Source of the DNA: Acidobacteriota bacterium
GTDB lineage: Bacteria > Acidobacteriota > Terriglobia > Terriglobales > Acidobacteriaceae
DNA: 64,000 nucleotides
Assembly: GCA_023410055.1 (NCBI GenBank)
Contig: JAEYQK010000064.1
Span: 3,292-67,291 of the forward strand
Direction: 5' to 3'
Each line of letters starts with the position of its first letter. Within the stretch, counting starts at the first letter, position 1. Of this stretch, positions 54,147-63,558 are shown piece after piece. A program made the translations under genes and the position numbers. The notes under the pieces are model-generated. The model saw only the letters and a list, made by a program, of their open reading frames with translations. It did not search any database and had not been told where the DNA came from.

Positions 54147-55154
54147 ATGAAGAAGAGACCGATAGTGCTGGGCATTGTTGGAGACAGCGCTGCCGGAAAG
54201 AGCACCCTTACGAGGGGACTCACTGCAGTGCTGGGCGATGACAGGGTCACTCATATTTGCGCGGACGACTACCACAAGTTCGACCGAGCCGAACGCGCGC
54301 GCTTGAATATCACTCCGTTACATCCAGATTGCAATTATCTCGACATTCTGGAGCTGCATCTGGAGCGGGCGCACTATGGCGAGCCGATGCTCAAACCTGT
54401 GTACGACCACAGCACGGGCTCACTGGTGCGCCCCGAGTACATCGTGCCGCGAGAGTTCGTGATCGTCGAAGGACTGCTCGGGTTTCACACTGCCGCCATG
54501 CAGGCGTTCTACGACGTGAAGGTGTTTCTCGATCCGCCCGAAGACCTACGTCGAGCGTGGAAGATCAAGCGCGATACCACGAAGCGGGGTTATACACCCG
54601 AGCAGGTTCTGAAGGAGCTTGAGAAACGCGAGGCAGATTCTCGCGACTTTATCCGCCCGCAGCGCGAGTGCGCCGATGTGGTCGTGCGATTCTATCCCGA
54701 TTGCCAGCATCCGCAAGAGCAGACGGACAGTCATCTCAACGTCCACCTTGTGTTGCGCCCCACGATACCGCATCCGGACCTGAGCTACTTGTTAAATCAG
54801 GACCGAAAAACGGGCTCAGGTGTCCGACTGGAGCTTGGGCGTGACAGCGGTCGTCCCGTTGATTTCCTCGAGGTCGATGGTAGTGTGAGCCGCGAACGTG
54901 CGGCAGAGCTTGAAGAACAAATCTGGAAGCATCTTCCTGACCTCCGGCCTTTGGGAGCCGATCAGTTTGGCGAGTACATCGACCGCGGCGAGTTGCGACA
55001 CAGCGATCCTCTGGCACTCACCCAATTGCTGATCACGTACCACTTGCTACGCGCATACAACGGGGAAACGGCACAACGATTCGCGCGTCCCGTGGCCGCC
55101 CTGAGCCGACTTAACTCGGTGCCACTCGAGATGGCGGCTGCCGAAAGCAAGTAA
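54147..55154 (+). CDS. prk: Phosphoribulokinase
   Basis: 335 residues from the ATG at 54147 (AGGAG about 10 bases upstream). It makes ribulose-1,5-bisphosphate from ribulose 5-phosphate and ATP. Walker A is GIVGDSAAGKST (about 9-20); ADDYHKFDRAERA, LKPVYDHSTG and FVIVEGLLGFHT are conserved in PRKs. The frame is open further upstream, but only inside cbbX. It ends the cbb operon; other Calvin genes are not in the window. Confidence 0.93.
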   Translation: MKKRPIVLGIVGDSAAGKSTLTRGLTAVLGDDRVTHICADDYHKFDRAERARLNITPLHPDCNYLDILELHLERAHYGEPMLKPVYDHSTGSLVRPEYIVPREFVIVEGLLGFHTAAMQAFYDVKVFLDPPEDLRRAWKIKRDTTKRGYTPEQVLKELEKREADSRDFIRPQRECADVVVRFYPDCQHPQEQTDSHLNVHLVLRPTIPHPDLSYLLNQDRKTGSGVRLELGRDSGRPVDFLEVDGSVSRERAAELEEQIWKHLPDLRPLGADQFGEYIDRGELRHSDPLALTQLLITYHLLRAYNGETAQRFARPVAALSRLNSVPLEMAAAESK

Positions 55155-55347
55155 GGATGCACCAGAAAGCCATCGATCAGCGCGCCTGCGCGGCGCAAGG
55201 AAACCCTGGTCTGCAGTCCTTCTTCAGCAGTGGGACTGTTTGTACGCAGTGTGGCCGGTTCTGATCAGTTTTGTCCGATCGCCGATTGCTGACTGCTGAC
55301 CGCTTCTGTATAATCAGATTGCCTCAACAAGTCCTTTTTGGGTCAGT

Positions 55348-55432
55348 GCGGAAGTGGTGGAATTGGCAGACACACCATCTTGAGGGGGTGGCGCCGAGAG
55401 GCATGCGGGTTCAAGTCCCGCCTTCCGCACCA
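55348..55432 (+). tRNA. tRNA-Leu (anticodon GAG)
   Basis: Acceptor GCGGAAG pairs with CTTCCGC, the D-arm is TGGTGGAATTGGCAGACA, and the anticodon loop TTGAGGG is closed by CCATC/GGTGG. The T-arm GCGGG-TTCAAGT-CCCGC and the CCA end are encoded. The long variable arm is normal for leucine tRNA. Anticodon at 55382-55384. Confidence 0.96.
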
Positions 55433-55558
55433 TAACTTCTTCCCCTGCTATTGTTTGAGCGTGGCGAAACGGAACGAAGGATCTGCTGTTCAGCAGCCCC
55501 CAAAAACGAACATAAGGAAAGGTTTGGCGCGCAATCGCGCCGGAGCGGTCAGGTTCTA

Positions 55559-55924
55559 ATGCAGATTCTAACAATCTTGATGACAGTAATCCACGTAATC
55601 GTCTGCTTCGTAATCATCGGTGTCGTTCTTTTGCAGAGCGGTAAAGGTCAGGACATCGCCGCTGCATTCGGCGGACAAGGCAGCCAGGCTACTTTCGGCC
55701 CCCGCGGTGCCGCTACTCTTCTTGGCAAGGCTACAACGTGGTGTGCCGTCATCTTCATGATCACCTCGATCACGCTCTCGATCATCGCATCGCGCCACGT
55801 TGCTGGCACCGGCTCGGTTCTCTCTGGTGAGAAAGCCGCTCCCGTGCAGAAGGCTCCAGCCCAGCAACCCGTGAGCCCGGCGGCTCCTGGCAGCCCGGCA
55901 CCAGCCACACCGGCGACGAAGTAA
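55559..55924 (+). CDS. secG: Preprotein translocase subunit SecG
   Basis: 121 residues from the ATG at 55559. Two membrane helices (LTILMTVIHVIVCFVIIGVV and TTWCAVIFMITSITLSIIA) flank the conserved LQSGKGQDIAAAFGGQGSQA and FGPRGAATLLGKAT. A Pro/Ala-rich tail follows. It assists SecYE in protein export. The frame is open upstream, but no family match is seen there. A Rho-independent terminator follows. Confidence 0.95.
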   Translation: MQILTILMTVIHVIVCFVIIGVVLLQSGKGQDIAAAFGGQGSQATFGPRGAATLLGKATTWCAVIFMITSITLSIIASRHVAGTGSVLSGEKAAPVQKAPAQQPVSPAAPGSPAPATPATK

Positions 55925-55944
55925 TCAAGTTCATTCGCTTCAAC

Positions 55945-55978
55945 AACGGCCTCTCTTGCGAGAGGCCGTTCTGCTTTT
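55945..55978 (+). terminator. Rho-independent terminator after secG
   Basis: AACGGCCTCTC and GAGAGGCCGTT form an 11-bp stem with a TTGC loop, followed by CTGCTTTTG. It lies 20 bases past the secG stop. Confidence 0.85.
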
Positions 55979-56023
55979 GCGATTCTCCGATTCACGATTT
56001 TGCGATTCTTTACAATGGTGCTT

Positions 56024-56656
56024 ATGATTCACGAGATTCTTCCCGTCGGCCCACTCCAATGTAACTGTTCCATCATCGGCGACGAGACCTCGCATGAAGC
56101 GATGGTCATCGATCCCGGCGACGACGTCACGGACATACTGTCACTGGTGAAGAAGCACGGCCTCACCGTAAAGCAGATCGTCGTCACGCATGCTCACATC
56201 GACCATGTAGGCGGAGCGATGAAGTTGAAGAAGCAAACGGGCGCACCGATTCTCCTGAATCAAAACGACTACACATTACTGAAAATGCTGGACACCCAAG
56301 CCGCCTGGCTGGGGATGATGCCGCCCGAGAAGGTACACATTGACCAGCCACTGGCTGATGGCGACAGCGTAGGAGTTGGTTCACTCTCCGCGAATGTCAT
56401 TCATACGCCTGGGCACACCGAGGGTAGTGTTTGTCTCTATTTTCCTGCCAATCAGAAACTCATAGCAGGCGATACCCTCTTCGCCGGCAGCATAGGACGC
56501 ACCGATCTCCCCGGCGGCTCATTCCAGAAGATCATTTCGTCGCTGCAGGATCGCGTTCTCGCACTTCCTGACGACACAGCCGTCGTCCCGGGCCACGGCC
56601 CGCTGACCACGATCGGCGAAGAGCGCGAGAGCAATCCCTTTCTGCGGAAAGAATAA
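56024..56656 (+). CDS. MBL-fold metallohydrolase, glyoxalase II-like (YcbL type)
   Basis: About 210 residues; start at ATG 56024 (MIHEILPVGPLQCNCSI), with codons for MVL or MRF upstream as alternatives. The zinc ligands are in VVTHAHIDHVGGAMKL (about 58-74), the second histidine in IHTPGHTEGSVCLYF, the bridging Asp in IAGDTLFAGSIGRTDLPGG, and the last histidine in VVPGHGPLT. This resembles glyoxalase II or related thioester hydrolases. A specific substrate is not shown. It is convergent with an aminotransferase. Confidence 0.85.
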   Translation: MIHEILPVGPLQCNCSIIGDETSHEAMVIDPGDDVTDILSLVKKHGLTVKQIVVTHAHIDHVGGAMKLKKQTGAPILLNQNDYTLLKMLDTQAAWLGMMPPEKVHIDQPLADGDSVGVGSLSANVIHTPGHTEGSVCLYFPANQKLIAGDTLFAGSIGRTDLPGGSFQKIISSLQDRVLALPDDTAVVPGHGPLTTIGEERESNPFLRKE

Positions 56657-56716
56657 CCGTTGAAGAAATGGAAGAAATGCTGCCCACATTTGCTCGCTTC
56701 GGCAGATGTGTGCGAT

Positions 56717-57919
56717 TCAATTAGCCGCAAGTAGCAACCGCTTCAAGCCTTCGCGAAATGTCATCTCGGGCGTGATCAAGCTCAAGACGAGATACCCATC
56801 ATTCGGAAAATCGTAGAAGTATCCTGGCTGAACCAGCACGTTCTGTTGCTGAAGCAGACTGATGGCCAGTTCCTCATCTGCTTGCACGCGCGGGACGCGC
56901 ACCACTGCGTACCATCCGCCGTCGATGTGCAACCGGTCGAGTGCCGTTCCTGAAATCTGTCTGTCCAACTCACTCAGATTCGAGCCCACTCGTGCCATCA
57001 ACTGCTCACGGATGCTGCTCCTTTGCGCCAGCAATGTCGGTGCCGCAAGCTGAACAGGCGCATTCATTGAGAGGTACGTATCAGCAATGACTTCAAGCCT
57101 CGCTAGTGCCTCGCGGCGAATCGCATCTGGCCCATTCACGACCATCCAAGCCAATTTCATCTGCGGCAGTCCAGAGATTTTTGAGATCCCGCTCAACGTA
57201 AACGTCAGCGAAACATCATTGAACGCAAAACTTGTCTGCGCATCGCCCAGAGTGTAATCCAGAAAGACTTCGTCAACGATCAGCGCCAACCCGTGGCTGC
57301 CGCAAATAGCATTCAGTTCTGTGCGTTCTGAATCGCGAACATAAGATCCCGTCGGATTGTTCGGATTTACCAGGATGATGCCACGCGTTCGTGGCCCAAT
57401 CGCCTGCCGCAGAGCATAGAAGTCGATGTGCCATCCGTGGTCGTAGAACAACGGATATTGCACTAGGTTCACATCCTGCAACCCAGCCAGATACTCGAAG
57501 AGCGGATAGCTCGGTGTAGGAATAAGCACCTCATCACCGGGATCACACAGCAACCGAAACGCATATGTATACGCCTCGCTCGTGCTGGTCGTCAGCACAA
57601 TGCGCTCGGGATCAACCGGATATGGTGCCCCACATGTACCCGATTCTCGCAGATGTGGAATCGATTTCGACAAAGAGCCGTAATACTGTGCCACAGCTTC
57701 CCTCGCCGACAGCAGTCCCTTCGGCTCGGGATGGTACTCAAGTGAGTTGGGATTCTGAAACGCCGACAAGATCGCGTCAGCGTCATACTTGAACCCAGCT
57801 TCAGGAGGATTAGAAGCGGTGAGGTCGAGCAGTTCCCGTCCCGCAGAGCGATGAGCGGACAACGCTTCGGCAAACCGGTTCGGACGAAGCTCCCAATCTG
57901 TACGTTGAGCAAATTTCAT
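56717..57919 (-). CDS. Class I/II pyridoxal-phosphate aminotransferase
   Basis: 400 residues from the ATG at 57919 (MKFAQRTDWELRPNRFAEAL); a longer frame to 57970 starts inside non-conserved sequence. LLDLTASNPPEAGF, the phosphate-binding TTSTSEAYTYAFRLL, NPNNPTGSYV, LIVDEVFLDY and the PLP lysine in SGISKISGLPQMKLAW are all in order. It resembles aspartate/alanine-type transaminases. Substrate unknown; monocistronic as seen. Confidence 0.88.
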   Translation of the reverse strand: MKFAQRTDWELRPNRFAEALSAHRSAGRELLDLTASNPPEAGFKYDADAILSAFQNPNSLEYHPEPKGLLSAREAVAQYYGSLSKSIPHLRESGTCGAPYPVDPERIVLTTSTSEAYTYAFRLLCDPGDEVLIPTPSYPLFEYLAGLQDVNLVQYPLFYDHGWHIDFYALRQAIGPRTRGIILVNPNNPTGSYVRDSERTELNAICGSHGLALIVDEVFLDYTLGDAQTSFAFNDVSLTFTLSGISKISGLPQMKLAWMVVNGPDAIRREALARLEVIADTYLSMNAPVQLAAPTLLAQRSSIREQLMARVGSNLSELDRQISGTALDRLHIDGGWYAVVRVPRVQADEELAISLLQQQNVLVQPGYFYDFPNDGYLVLSLITPEMTFREGLKRLLLAAN

Positions 57920-58011
57920 TTGGTGATCTGGTGACCGATGATAACTTATGGAATCACTCCTGATTGTCAATCATCACTGCCAAATCACCAAGTGCCTAGA
58001 TCACCGATGGC

Positions 58012-59277
58012 TCAGGCGGTTCTTCTCAAGTGCGGCTCACTGGGCACTGCCACCGGCCCACGCTGCGGACGATACCGTGCGAGGATCGGCAGCACCAGCG
58101 CACACAGCATCACGATTGCGACCACGTGAATTGCTGGCCCGTAGCCACCCGTTCCCTGCCGCACACGTGCAATCAGTATCGGTGACGGCACCGCGCCAGC
58201 TCCCCACGCCAGCAGAATCCACCCATAGATTCCACCCATGTACTTCGGCCCAAAGAAATCCGCAGTAAACGACGGCATCGTTCCGAACCCGCCTCCGTAA
58301 CACAGCCCGATAATCGCAAAGCACACGCTGAACAATCCGATGCTGTGGATCGAGGTCAACGCAAAGAAGATCACCACCTGGATCGCATACAACAGGAAGT
58401 ACACACGGGCGCGACCAATCATGTCGCTGACCCAAGCCCAGAACACGCGACCCAATCCGTTGAAGACAGAGATCAGACTCACCATCCCTGCGGCAGCAAC
58501 TGGGGTCATCCCGACAAGCTGTTGTGCCATGGGCGACGCCTGGCTGATAATCATGATTCCCGCCGACACATTCAGAAACAACATCGCCCAAAGTAGCCAG
58601 AACTGCCACGTTTTCATTGCTTCTGTAACCGTGAAGTTGACTGTAGTAGCTTCTCGTTGAACGGCGGTCTTTGGCGCCCATCCTGCCGGCTTGTACCCTT
58701 CTGGGGGATTGGCATAGGCCTGTGCCGACGCAACCACCAGAACCAGATAGATGATTCCGAAGATGTAGAATGTCGGCGATATGCCCATGGTCTGAATCAT
58801 CTTCGCGGCGATCGGGCTGAAGATCAGTGCACCTGCACCGTAGCCGCAAACCGCCACTCCCGTCATCAACCCTCGTTTGTCCGGAAACCACTTAACCAAG
58901 GTCGCGACTGGTGTAATGTAGCCCATTCCCATACCGATTCCGCTGATCACTCCGTAGCCGATGTACATGCCCATCAACGAATGCCGTGCCGCCGCGAATC
59001 CCGCGATCATGTAGCCTATTCCATAAATGAAACCCGCCACAGTTGCCACTTTGCGCGGCCCCACACGGTCCTGCCACAAGCCTCCGATAATCGTTCCAAC
59101 CCCAAGAAACAGGATTGCAAGAGTGAAGTTGAGTGACACTTGTGTAAGCGTCCAGTGCTCGACCGCGATCAACGGCTTGACGAACACGCTCCAGCCGTAG
59201 ACTGCACCCAGACAAATCTGCATGATCACCGCTGCGATCGCGATTCCCCAGCGGTTGCGCAACTGCTCGGTTGCCAT
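58012..59277 (-). CDS. Oxalate/formate-type MFS transporter
   Basis: 421 residues with 12 membrane helices. The start WGIAIAAVIMQICLGAVYGW and WSVFVKPLI, then VGPRKVATVAGFIYGIGYM and SGIGMGMGYITPVATLVKWFPD, are typical of the OFA family. Members exchange oxalate for formate or carry related acids, but many have other substrates. It is divergent from the formate dehydrogenase operon, which suggests formate or oxalate as the substrate. Confidence 0.82.
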   Translation of the reverse strand: MATEQLRNRWGIAIAAVIMQICLGAVYGWSVFVKPLIAVEHWTLTQVSLNFTLAILFLGVGTIIGGLWQDRVGPRKVATVAGFIYGIGYMIAGFAAARHSLMGMYIGYGVISGIGMGMGYITPVATLVKWFPDKRGLMTGVAVCGYGAGALIFSPIAAKMIQTMGISPTFYIFGIIYLVLVVASAQAYANPPEGYKPAGWAPKTAVQREATTVNFTVTEAMKTWQFWLLWAMLFLNVSAGIMIISQASPMAQQLVGMTPVAAAGMVSLISVFNGLGRVFWAWVSDMIGRARVYFLLYAIQVVIFFALTSIHSIGLFSVCFAIIGLCYGGGFGTMPSFTADFFGPKYMGGIYGWILLAWGAGAVPSPILIARVRQGTGGYGPAIHVVAIVMLCALVLPILARYRPQRGPVAVPSEPHLRRTA

Positions 59278-59372
59278 TGGGCCCTCCGGTACTACGATGG
59301 ACTACGATGCGACGCTGAACGAGTTTGGTTTTCGTTGGACATAATCTCGCCCCGCGAGCCTTTCAGCATCTC

Positions 59373-59384
59373 TCCTCCGGAGGA
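59373..59384. promoter_or_regulatory. 12-bp palindrome in the transporter-FDH divergent region
   Basis: TCCTCCGGAGGA is a perfect palindrome in the roughly 200-base gap between the transporter and formate dehydrogenase genes. It may be an operator for both, or partly a ribosome site (GGAGG) for the TTG-initiated longer frame at 59396. Confidence 0.4.
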
Positions 59385-59482
59385 ACCCTCGACTGTTGGC
59401 AACCATCCATATAGCGCTCATCTCTGAGAGAAAAGGCCCGGTGCGGTACCGAGCCGTATTCTCCTCTCACATGGTGCTCGTG

Positions 59483-62400
59483 ATGTTTGAAGGTGGTTTC
59501 CTCAAAGGCTGGCCAGTCCTCCAACAACTCAAGAATGGCGCGTGGCGCGGTACAGGCGAAGAGGCCATGAGTCCGCAAACGAAGAACCTGACCGCCAAGA
59601 CTCAGGGAGCCGAAGTCACGCGTTCGATCTGCCCCTACTGCGGCGTTGGCTGCGGACAGCTGATCTATCACAAGAACAACCAGATCATCGGTATTGAAGG
59701 TGATCCGGCTTCGCCCATCTCTCGCGGTCATCTCTGCCCGAAAGGTGCGGCGACTGCTCAGCTGCATACTCACGCGGGGCGGCTGAAAACAGTCAAGTAC
59801 CGCCGACCGTATTCCGATCATTGGGAGGACCTCGATCTCGAAACCGCGATGGACATGATCGCGGATCGGGTGTGGGAGACACGCCGCAAGACTTTTGTCG
59901 AGAAGAATGAAAACGGCGAAGCCGTTATGCACACACTCGGCATGGCTCACTTGGGCGGGGCCACTCTCGACAACGAAGAGAACTATCTGATCAAGAAGCT
60001 GTTCGCTGCTGGCCTAGGGATGAATTGCATCAGCAATCAGGCCCGTATATGACATAGCTCCACTGTGCCCGGTCTGGGCACATCGTTCGGTCGTGGCGGT
60101 GCTACGACAGCTCAACAAGACCTCGCCCGTGCAGACGCGATTCTCATCATGGGATCGTCCATGGCCGAGAACCACCCAGTCGGTTTTCAATGGGTTGTAG
60201 AAGCCCGCGAGAAGAACGGCGCCAAGATCATCCATGTGGACCCGCGATTCACCCGAACGTCGGCCATGTCCGACATCTGGGTGCCGCTCCGTTCCGGCAG
60301 CGACATAATTTTCCTCGGCGGTCTGATCAACTACGTGCTCGCGCACGACAAGTGGTTCAAGGACTACGTCGTCCACTACACCAACGCGTCCTTCATCCTT
60401 CGTGAGGACTTCCGCGATACTGAAGATCTCGGCGGCGTCTTCTCGGGGTGGGACGAGCAAAACCAGAAATACCGCCCCGACTCGTGGCTCTACGAAGATT
60501 CTCCGATGCGCGAGGGTTCTCCTGATGCAGAGTCGGCAGGCGGGCATGGTCTGCGCGGCGGCGAACTCGGCTACGCCAACAAATACAACTCTGATCCGAC
60601 GCTCGAGCACCCGCGCTGCGTATTCCAGATTCTAGAGAAGCACTTCTCTCGCTACACGCCAGAGATGGCCGAAGAGTATTGTGGAGTCCCAAAGGAACTC
60701 TTCCTCAAAGTAGCCGAGACCTTCAGCAACGCTTCTGGTCGGGATCGGACCGCTGCTATCTGCTATGCCGTCGGCTGGACCCAGCACTCGAAAGGCCCGC
60801 AAATCATCCGCTGCGCAGCGATTCTCCAGATGCTGCTCGGGAATGCGGGCAGACCCGGAGGCGGTGTACTCGCGCTTCGCGGTCATGCCTCCATTCAGGG
60901 ATCGACCGACATCCCGACGCTCTATGACATTCTTCCGGGCTACTTGCCCATGCCGTTCTTCGAGAACGAAACGAGCACCTGGGAGAAGTACATCAAGAAA
61001 CACAAGAGTCAGACCGGCGTTTGGGCCAGTTTTGACAAGTACATCGTAAGCCTCTTGCGAGCCTACTACGGCGGCGCAGTGAGCAGAGAAAACGATTGGG
61101 GCTTCGACTGGCTGCCCCGCGTCACAGGCGATCACTCCGAGTTCGGGTACTGGCTACAAATGGCCGACGGTAACATGGAAGGTCTGTTCGTCATGGGCCA
61201 GAATCCAGCCGTTGGCGCGCCCAACGGCCGCCTCCAACGCAAGGCCATGGCCAATCTGAAGTGGCTAGTCGTTCGCGACATGGTCGAGACCGAAACCGCC
61301 GCCTTCTGGAAAGACTCTCCCGAAGTGCAGCGAGGAGAGCTAGAGCCCAGCAAAATCAAAACCGAGATATTCCTGATGCCTGCTGCAGGTCAGGCGGAGA
61401 AATCTGGTACCTTCACAAACACGCAACGACTTCTTCAGTACCACAACAAGTCGGTTGACCCACCCGGCGATTCTCGAAGCGAGACATGGTTCATCTACCA
61501 CTTGGGGCGTCGACTCAAAGAGAAAGCCGCGCGCGACCCGCGTCCCATGAATGCGCCTCTGAACGCTCTTACCTGGAACTACACGACCCACGGCAAAGAG
61601 CGCGAGCCAAATATTGAAGAAGTACTTCAGGAAATCAACGGATATACCTGGCCTGACAAGAAGTTGGTCAAGGCCTACAAAGAGCTCAAGGATGACGGCT
61701 CCACGGCCTGCGGCTGCTGGATCTACAGTGGTGTATTCCCCGAGCCGGGGCTCAACAAGGCCAATCAACGCGAGCCGGTAGACTACCTAGGACACGGCTG
61801 GGGATTCGCCTGGCCCAACGACTCCCGTATCATCTACAACCGTGCTTCCGCCGCACCGGATGGTACACCTTGGAGCGAGCGCAAGAAGCTTGTCTGGTGG
61901 GACGAGTCAAAGGGGCAATGGGGCGGCATGGATCGCGCCGATTTCCCCATCGACAAGCGTCCCGACCATCCCGGCGATCTTCAGAACGGCACCGGACTCG
62001 ATGCTATTCCGGGTGACCGTCCATTCATTCTGCACTCCGACGGCACCGCCTGGCTCTTCGTCAACAGTGGCTTGAAGGATGGTCCGTTACCCACTCATTA
62101 CGAACCACTTGAGTCGCTGTTCCACAATCCGCTATATCCGAAGTACCAGATCAATCCGCAGGCGCAGACAAAGGAACGTCCGGATAATCCGTACGCGGTG
62201 CAACCGGACGACAAACGCTTCCCGTTCCTTCTCACCACGTACCGCCTCACCGAGCACCACACGGCAGGCGGAATGAGTCGCACGGTTCCGCATCTCGCAG
62301 AACTGCAGCCCGAACTCTTCTGTGAAGTATCACCTGAACTTGCAGCGAATAGTGAGTTGCAGCACGGCCACTTCGCTACCATCCTTACACCTCGTGGCAT

Positions 62401-62668
62401 CATCGAAGCTCGCGTACTCGTAACGCCTCGCATGGCCACACTCACCGTTGCTGGCAGACGCATACACCAAGTCGGGCTTCCATACCATTGGGGCTGGAAA
62501 GGTCTCAGTAAGGGCGACTCCCCAAACGATCTGCTGGCTATCTCTGAGGAACCGAACGTTCGCATCATGGAAACCAAGGCGCTCGTCTGCAACATCGTTC
62601 CGGGACGCCGTCCGGAAGGCGCAGCAGCGCTCGACATGCTGAAACAACAAATGCGGGAGGCGGCATGA
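59483..62668 (+). CDS. Selenocysteine-containing formate dehydrogenase catalytic subunit
   Basis: 1061 residues if TGA at 60050 is read as selenocysteine. It oxidises formate with a molybdenum or tungsten bis-MGD cofactor. The [4Fe-4S] ligands are in ICPYCGVGCG and HLCPKG (Cys50, 53, 57 and 85 from the ATG at 59483), Sec190 lies in NQARI-U-HSSTV exactly as in FdnG (NQARV-U-H), and the molybdopterin-binding domains continue with HPVGFQWV and VDPRFTRTSA. The frame is unbroken on both sides of the TGA. Unlike E. coli FdnG it has no twin-arginine signal. The start may be 59471 or 59396. It overlaps fdhB by four bases. Confidence 0.93.
60050..60090 (+). promoter_or_regulatory. SECIS element with in-frame TGA selenocysteine codon
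   Basis: The TGA at 60050-60052 is followed after exactly 18 bases by the loop GGTCT (60071-60075), enclosed by a 7-bp perfect stem TGTGCCC/GGGCACA (60064-60082). E. coli fdhF also has GGUCU 18 bases after its UGA. This is the SelB-binding hairpin that makes UGA mean selenocysteine. The stem here is fully paired and lacks the bulged U of fdhF. Confidence 0.9.
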
Positions 62669-63558
62669 GTTCCCCTCTAGTCGACATCAAGCCGAACGGG
62701 CACCACACCACGGCGTTCCTGACAGACTCGACAATCTGCATAGGCTGCAAAGCCTGCGAAGTCGCCTGCAAGGAATGGAACGGCGTTGCTGAAGACGGAC
62801 TAAACTGGTCCGGCTTCTCCTACGACAACACTGGCGCAGTAGGACACTCCACCTGGCGTCACGTGAAATTCGTCGAGCATGCTCCGGAGCCGGGCAAAGG
62901 CGGCAACTCCCCAGAACTCTCTTCCTGGGTCTTCTCCTCCGACGTTTGCAAGCACTGCGAGGAAGCCGGATGTCTGGAAGTCTGCCCAACGGGATCGATT
63001 GTCCGCACGGAGTTCGGCGGCGTTTACGTTCAGTCCGACATCTGCAACGGCTGCGCCTATTGCGTCGTCGCTTGCCCTTTCGGTGTCGTCCAGAAGAACA
63101 AGGAAGACGGGCGGGCCTTCAAGTGTACGTTTTGCTATGACCGGCAGAAAGTTGGATTACAGCCTGCTTGCGCGCAAGCCTGTCCAACCGAGTCGATCAA
63201 GTTCGGCGAGATGAATCAACTGCGCCTCATAGCTCAGGAGCGCATTCGCGAACTCCACAGCCGTGGCATGAGCGACGCGAACGTCTACGATCCGACTGAA
63301 ACCAGCGTAAAGGGCATCCACGCTTTGTTCATCGTGCGCGGGGACCCGAAGCAGTACAATCTGCCGCCCAAGCCTGAGGTGCCCACAATCTGCCTGAAGG
63401 AAGGCTGGAAACAGGCAGCGATTGGTTCCGCAGCGATGGTGGTCGGCAGCCTCGTTGCTTTCGCGATTGCCGGTAAGCGTAATGCCGGCGCTCGCAACAA
63501 CCAGTCATTCGTGGAACAGAAACTTGGGAAACGCCTGGCTCCGAGGAGAGCGAGATGA
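62665..63558 (+). CDS. Formate dehydrogenase iron-sulfur subunit
   Basis: 297 residues. Four [4Fe-4S] sites: CIGCKACEVACKEWNG (about 26-41), CKHCEEAGCLEVCPTGSI (about 95-112), CNGCAYCVVACPFG (about 129-142), CTFCYDRQ and CAQACPTESI (about 150-180). One membrane helix lies near residue 250 (AAIGSAAMVVGSLVAFAIAG), as in FdnH. It carries electrons from the catalytic subunit to the membrane. The ATG overlaps the stops on both sides, giving a tight operon. Confidence 0.93.
   Translation: MSSPLVDIKPNGHHTTAFLTDSTICIGCKACEVACKEWNGVAEDGLNWSGFSYDNTGAVGHSTWRHVKFVEHAPEPGKGGNSPELSSWVFSSDVCKHCEEAGCLEVCPTGSIVRTEFGGVYVQSDICNGCAYCVVACPFGVVQKNKEDGRAFKCTFCYDRQKVGLQPACAQACPTESIKFGEMNQLRLIAQERIRELHSRGMSDANVYDPTETSVKGIHALFIVRGDPKQYNLPPKPEVPTICLKEGWKQAAIGSAAMVVGSLVAFAIAGKRNAGARNNQSFVEQKLGKRLAPRRAR

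Noticed and set aside
55155..55347. Possible terminator after prk (GCGCGCCTGCGCGGCGC near 55190)
   Set aside because: GC-rich pairing is present but there is no T-tract, so no Rho-independent terminator can be claimed.
60065..62668. Separate formate dehydrogenase gene starting at GTG 60065
   Set aside because: It is the second half of the same frame as the upstream ORF, cut only by the selenocysteine TGA at 60050.
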